A DNA stretch of 9,509 bases from contig CAJUSK010000029.1 in NCBI GenBank assembly GCA_910589075.1, forward strand, positions 1-9,509, in the 5' to 3' direction. Each line of letters begins with the position of its first letter. The first letter of the stretch is position 1. Positions 6,134-9,509 of this stretch are shown piece by piece. This stretch comes from an uncultured Lachnospiraceae bacterium. Lineage in GTDB: Bacteria; Bacillota; Clostridia; Lachnospirales; Lachnospiraceae. The position numbers and the translations under genes were made by a program. The notes below the pieces were generated by a model that made no database searches, was not told the origin of the DNA, and saw nothing but the letters and a program-made list of their open reading frames with translations.

Positions 6134-6304
6134 TCACTCAATCCCAATTTCTCCAATCCAATTCTGAACGTTTTCCTTTGAACCCCCTGCTTCAAATCTC
6201 TTTCCATCCAGCCACTCTGCGGACTCTGAACAGAGGGCTTGAAGGTTGCTTGCACTGGAACCAATCCCGCTGCTATGGGAAGTACAGAATGTTTTCAAAT
6301 ATGG
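6134..6304 (-). pseudogene. C-terminal fragment of a flavodoxin gene
   Basis: The minus strand encodes 56 residues ending at a TGA at 6134-6136, with an in-frame TAG directly before them. The segment FCTSHSSGIGSSASNLQALC followed by WLDGKRFEAGGSKENVQNWI matches the end of flavodoxins of anaerobes: the loop contacting the FMN ring, then W-x-x-G-x-R-F and the last helix. Flavodoxins are small FMN electron carriers of about 150-180 residues. The FMN-phosphate loop and the first two thirds of the protein are missing here. There is no start codon or Shine-Dalgarno, so the fragment is not expected to be made. It was probably cut by insertion or deletion during element traffic; whether it is host- or element-derived is unknown. 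Confidence 0.75.
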
Positions 6305-6339
6305 CTATATTTATGGTCTGATATAAAAAATCCACAAAA

Positions 6340-6375
6340 ATAAGGCTACGATAAATACTCTTACCATAGCCTTAT
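6340..6375 (-). terminator. Terminator of the serine recombinase gene
   Basis: ATAAGGCTA (6340-6348) and TAGCCTTAT (6367-6375) are a perfect 9-bp stem with an 18-base loop. On the minus strand the stem is followed by TTTTTG and a second T run. It begins 12 bases after the TAA that closes the recombinase tail at 6387. Confidence 0.75.
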
Positions 6376-6386
6376 CCATAACCATA

Positions 6387-7812
6387 TTAAAATGCGTCAA
6401 AATCAATCAGTTCATTGTCCGGCGGTTCTGTGGAATGCTCGGAGTCGGCATCTCCGCCCTGTACCGTTTCGTTTATCGGAGCAGCACCGTTCATGGCAGC
6501 ATTTCCGTTTCCTGCGCCGTCTGCCAATGCGCCTGACCGTACACCATGCCGCCCTGCGCCGCTGGATATGCGCCCATAGGAACGGATAAGGGTAAAAACT
6601 GCATCTGTGCCATATACATCCCAAAAAGTGCCGGAAGGTTGGACATCACTTTCTTTTCCACCGCTTCCACGATACGTTCCGCCTTATGAACCAACACCTT
6701 ATCCACAAATTCATTGATGATCGGAGCTGTCAGTTCCCTGATGTCCGTGTATTTATGCACCAGCGACAGGAATTTCTCCGTCCTGTCCGTATCATCTTCA
6801 AACTGTGCAATCTTTTCCCTCATTTCCTGCATGGAAATTTCAAGTTCCTGCTGTTCCTTCTCATAATCAGAAGAAAGCATCTCATACCGTCTGTCCGGCA
6901 GCTTCCCCATAGCATTATCCTCATAGACCTTTTTCAACAGCATATCCAGTTCCGAGATCCGCTTCTCCCGCGTTTTCAGACCTGCCTTCAGTTTTTTAAC
7001 CTCGCCCATATCACGAACCGCGGATGCACTCCGCATGGCATCCATAAATGCTTCCTCGTCCATGTGCACACTGTCACAGGCATAGCGGATCGTTTCAAGA
7101 AGGAGCTGCTTCACGGCATCCTCCTGAATACAATGGGAACTGCACTTTTTATCATTCTGCTTGCGGCTGCGGAAATTTACTGTATCTCCCATATATTCCG
7201 GCTTTTCCAGCATCCTCACGATGCTCACGCCTATCCACGCATAAGGGTGTTCAAAATCGCACTGGTTTTTATAACATCCCCGTCCCCTGACCGCCTGGTA
7301 ATAAGAAGGTTTTTCCACCTTTTCATCAGACAGTATTTTCGCAATCCGGTACGGTCCCATGCCTTCCACCGTCATGGCAAATATCCTGCGCACAACTGCC
7401 GCCGCTTCCTCATCGATGATCCAGCAGTTTCTGTCCTCCGCATCTTTCATATACCCGTAAGGCGGACACCCTTTTCCCGGAAGAATACCTCCGTGTAGAA
7501 CCCTACCTGAAGGTAATCCCTCCCGACACGGCTCATGTACTTTACTATGACTGTACCGATGTCGCCGTTTTCAATCCGGCTTAACATCTGCTTCCATCCC
7601 GGTCTTTCAAAACTGCCGCCGGAAAACCCGTCATCCGTAAAATGCACCGTATTCGTGTACCCGTTATTTTTTGCATAATCCTCCAACATTTTCTTCTGGT
7701 TGACTATGCTGTTGCTGTCCCCCGCAAGATCATCGTCCCTTGAGAGCCGCTCATAAAGAGCTGTTATTCTGTTGTCTCCAGCCTCCTGTTGTTCATGTAG
7801 AACTCCTTTCAC
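6387..7812 (-). pseudogene. Large serine recombinase, broken by internal deletions and frameshifts
   Basis: The gene once encoded a large serine integrase/recombinase of the DUF4368-containing group. The first open piece (7812-7447, GTG start) has the catalytic domain: nucleophile Ser24 in YERLSRDD, SIVNQKKMLEDYA, and SRVGRDY at 94-100. It runs only to FFREKGVR and then shifts frame at about 7462-7469. The next frame resumes at CPPYGYMKDAEDRN, so about 65 residues, including the end of the resolvase domain, are missing. The second piece (7450-6491) has the recombinase domain start (DEEAAAVVRRIF), then jumps near 7145-7160 from TVNFRSRKQ to CSSHCIQ, losing about 100 residues including the first zinc-ribbon cysteines. 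A coiled coil and DUF4368 segment (ELTAPIINEFVDKVLVHKAE) follow. After KAERI (near 6672) the tail is unlike the family; one frame stops at 6491 and another carries it to NELIDFDAF at 6387. It is almost certainly inactive. Family comparisons are from memory. Confidence 0.85.
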
Positions 7813-7849
7813 TAATAGGAGAAAAACAGCTATAAAAACGGAAGTGTTT

Positions 7850-7878
7850 TTGAAAAAACTGCTGCAAAATTTTATTTT
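7850..7878 (+). promoter_or_regulatory. Candidate promoter of the sigma-like gene
   Basis: TTGAAA (7850-7855) and TATTTT (7873-7878) are separated by 17 bases in the gap between the divergent recombinase and sigma-like genes. Just upstream, AAAAAC and GTTTTT (7834-7839 and 7846-7851) form a small dyad touching the -35. The -10 matches only four of six positions. Confidence 0.35.
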
Positions 7879-7899
7879 TTTGAAAAGGATTGATTATAA

Positions 7900-8272
7900 A
7901 TGCCAAAATACGCCGAGCTTCCGGCATTCCGGGAGCAGAATTACATAACGGAAGCGGAGAGAAATAGATCACGAAATAGGACGCTCCACTGTCCCTCTGG
8001 AATGGGGTGCAGATTTATCGAAAATATTAGAGGAACTAAAGCCGCACCTTAAAAATATGCTCTATTATCTGTTCCTACGTGATTATTCCGCAACAGAGTA
8101 TGCGGAAAGTATCGGGCAGTCTGACCGGAATATCCGGGGTATCCGTGAAACTGCGCTGAAAAGGATACGGAAATTTTACGGCGGCATACTCGCATACAGG
8201 AAAGAAAACAGCCTGCCGATGACGCTTGATGAGAAGTATTTTCTGGAAAATGGAGTGCGGAAGAAAACGTAA
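7900..8272 (+). pseudogene. Sigma-70 region 4-like protein of mobile elements, frameshifted
   Basis: The gene is similar to the short sigma-factor-like proteins encoded in Firmicutes conjugative elements, thought to direct transcription of element genes. The ATG at 7900 (AAGGA about 11 bases upstream) starts MPKYAELPAFREQNYITEAE. After about 20 codons the matching frame moves by one base at GAGAGAA (7957-7963), then runs open from EIDHEIGRSTVPLEWGADLS to the stop at 8272. That second part has the helix-turn-helix of region 4 (LFLRDYSATEYAESIGQSDR then IRETALKRIRKFY). Removing one base near 7960 would restore a protein of about 123 residues. The longest single-frame piece with its own ATG is 8057-8272. 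The lesion may be decay, a sequencing error, or less likely a programmed shift. Confidence 0.7.
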
Positions 8273-8328
8273 GTCTGACAGACAAAACCTCGGATATAAA
8301 TGTGCCTTGACTTAATGTTACAAACAGC

Positions 8329-8357
8329 TTGACCGATAATGAGTAACCTTTTATAAT
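8329..8357 (+). promoter_or_regulatory. Near-consensus sigma-70 promoter before the DUF6076-like gene
   Basis: TTGACC (8329-8334) and TATAAT (8352-8357) are exactly 17 bases apart, eleven of twelve consensus positions. Transcription would begin near 8364, only about 5 bases before the first usable codon of the downstream ORF, a TTG at 8369 without a Shine-Dalgarno. Confidence 0.6.
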
Positions 8358-8368
8358 ATAGAAAATAT

Positions 8369-9025
8369 TTGACCGCCCTGCCGACAACGGCAGACTTTAT
8401 AACATATGAATCGGTGTATCTGCCAAAAAACCATTTCATAAAAGAAGAATCCCTTTCTACAGAAAACTATTTTTCCTATTTCTATCCGTTTGACAAGCTT
8501 GATTTCAAAAAGAGCGGTATAGAGTCGGGATGGTCTGTGACTGACCGTGAGGGCATTGCGATCACAATGGCTATGGGGAATGCGCCGCAGGCTGTGGTGA
8601 TGGAGTTACAGAAAGACTATGCGGAAAGGTACGACTGGATCGTAAAAGAATTTACAGACCTCGCCTTTACCTTTGTGACGAGTTTCCTTTATTACACGGA
8701 TTATGATAAGATTGACGAGCAGACACGCAGCCTGTACCGCCAGGGCATTTCTGCTTTCGGCGGAATATCCCCGACTTACCGGATTGCGCTGGAAAAGAAT
8801 GCTCCCGTTATCGTATGGGATTTCCACTCGCTGCTTGTCATGGTGCAGATGTGCTTTTCCTTCATGCTCACGGACAAGGACAGTGATATGCGCCTGTGCA
8901 AGCATTGTAATAAAGCCTTTGTCGCCACCCGGAGGGGGAATGAATTTTGCAGCCAGAAGTGCAAGAACCAGTTTAACGTCTACAAATCGAGAGAGAAGAA
9001 GAAAGGGAACAAAAGCAATGATTGA
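8369..9025 (+). CDS. DUF6076-like zinc-ribbon protein, N-terminally truncated
   Basis: The 218-residue frame opens at a TTG with no Shine-Dalgarno. From LPTTADFITYESVYLPKNHF onward it resembles what I recall as the C-terminal half of DUF6076 proteins, which are common in Firmicutes mobile elements and have no assigned function. Residues about 180-200 carry LCKHCNKAF and FCSQKC, a Cys4 zinc ribbon, followed by a basic tail (KSREKKKGNK) that could bind nucleic acid. Family members are about twice this length, so the N-terminal part is missing. Just before the TTG another frame reads IENI, as if the older reading IENIFDRLPTTAD had been broken by small indels. The next gene starts inside its last codons (8-bp overlap), which suggests translational coupling. 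Whether the shortened protein is made is unclear. The domain name is from memory. Confidence 0.6.
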   Translation: MTALPTTADFITYESVYLPKNHFIKEESLSTENYFSYFYPFDKLDFKKSGIESGWSVTDREGIAITMAMGNAPQAVVMELQKDYAERYDWIVKEFTDLAFTFVTSFLYYTDYDKIDEQTRSLYRQGISAFGGISPTYRIALEKNAPVIVWDFHSLLVMVQMCFSFMLTDKDSDMRLCKHCNKAFVATRRGNEFCSQKCKNQFNVYKSREKKKGNKSND

Positions 9026-9509
9026 AAACAGGAATGTAAATATCATAACCGATGCGGACGGTAAAAAGCTGGTCTTAATCAATGACATCCGTTTCAAGGA
9101 CAAACGCCAGATTAACTGGGATGATGTAAAACAGTATCTTGAAAGGTATGTCGGAGACTATTACGAGATTGAGGAAAATGCAGAGCGTATTTATATTGGG
9201 AGCGAACTTCCCGAAGAATATACGGAATCAGAAAGCCGTAAAAGCCTTATGGGTGCAAACGCAAAAGCGAAGGCAAATGCCGCCACTGCGATACCGGAGC
9301 TGATACAGATAGCATCCAATCCGGCTTTTGAAGAAAACCGCAAGGAAAAACACAACAAAAACGCCAGATACGGCTGGTACAGGTATGATGTCCGTTTTGC
9401 CCTCCCGGTCTATGAGGAGAATGTGCTTGTCAGATACAATATATTCCATGCCCGTCTTTTAATTAACCATGCTGAAAATGGCAAAAAATATCTGTATGAT
9501 ATTTTGGCA
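9018..9509 (+). CDS. Partial gene at right edge, possible phage/ICE nuclease-like (PBECR-type) protein
   Basis: The frame is open from the ATG at 9018 to the end of the window, 164 codons, and continues beyond it. AAAGGG lies about 10 bases upstream, and the start overlaps the end of the DUF6076-like gene by 8 bp, so the two are probably translated together. The product begins MIENRNVNIITDADGKKLVL. It contains a conserved-looking block ESRKSLMGANAKAKANAATA with IPELIQIASN, then ENRKEKHNKNARYGWYRYDV. The last part, FALPVYEENVLVRYNIFHAR then LINHAENGKKYLYDIL, has the basic residues and beta-strand pattern I associate with RelE/barnase-like nuclease domains attached to phage and ICE polyproteins (PBECR group). 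That assignment is tentative; the gene itself is well supported by codon pattern, coupling and Shine-Dalgarno. Confidence 0.7.
   Translation, partial: MIENRNVNIITDADGKKLVLINDIRFKDKRQINWDDVKQYLERYVGDYYEIEENAERIYIGSELPEEYTESESRKSLMGANAKAKANAATAIPELIQIASNPAFEENRKEKHNKNARYGWYRYDVRFALPVYEENVLVRYNIFHARLLINHAENGKKYLYDILA

Noticed and set aside
5675..6181. Plus-strand ORFs of 62-86 codons
   Set aside because: They have no Shine-Dalgarno or domain match and overlap better-supported minus-strand integrase and small-ORF signals.
6686..7498. Plus-strand ORF of 270 codons
   Set aside because: It is the antisense shadow of the serine recombinase, whose family motifs are clear on the minus strand.
7955..7965. 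Programmed +1 frameshift in the sigma-like gene
   Set aside because: There is no slippery heptamer, stop codon or stimulatory structure at the site, and the neighbouring genes are visibly decaying.

Overview
The window looks like a piece of a gut Clostridia chromosome, probably Lachnospiraceae. The reasons are low-to-moderate GC, Shine-Dalgarno sequences of the GGAGG type, a MepA-like MATE transporter, a bacteriohemerythrin-receiver fusion, and mobile-element genes of the Tn916 / large serine recombinase type common in that family. This assignment is inferred from gene content; no rRNA or other marker gene is present.

Left part (1-5497), chromosomal backbone. The window opens with a 41-bp tandem repeat whose units can fold into hairpins. 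A LysR-type regulator follows and converges, with a 6-bp 3' overlap, on a MATE-family exporter. The exporter is divergent from a small XRE/Cro-type repressor. Both promoters are clear, a perfect dyad lies in the -10/-35 spacer of the repressor promoter, and a motif is shared by the two -35 regions, so the repressor probably controls itself and the exporter. A hairpin related to the 41-bp repeat separates the repressor from a hemerythrin-[middle domain]-receiver protein, likely an oxygen or redox signalling protein. Upstream of that gene, on the same strand, is a two-part nitroreductase-like flavoprotein.

Right part (about 5498-9509), accessory and decaying. It holds several broken or truncated genes: a Tn916-type tyrosine integrase reduced to two short homologous blocks, a C-terminal flavodoxin fragment, a large serine recombinase with two internal deletions plus a frameshifted foreign-looking tail, a frameshifted sigma-70-region-4-like protein, and an N-terminally truncated DUF6076-like zinc-ribbon protein. 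Among these are an apparently intact 47-residue small ORF with a strong Shine-Dalgarno, and at the right edge an open gene that overlaps the DUF6076-like gene and may belong to a phage/ICE nuclease-like family. The region reads as the scarred left end of an integrative element, or of nested elements, continuing beyond the window.

No intact multi-gene system of a clearly new kind is visible. The best leads are the 41-bp hairpin repeat family, the right-edge gene pair behind a near-consensus promoter, the 47-residue ORF, and the hemerythrin-receiver fusion with its unassigned middle domain.
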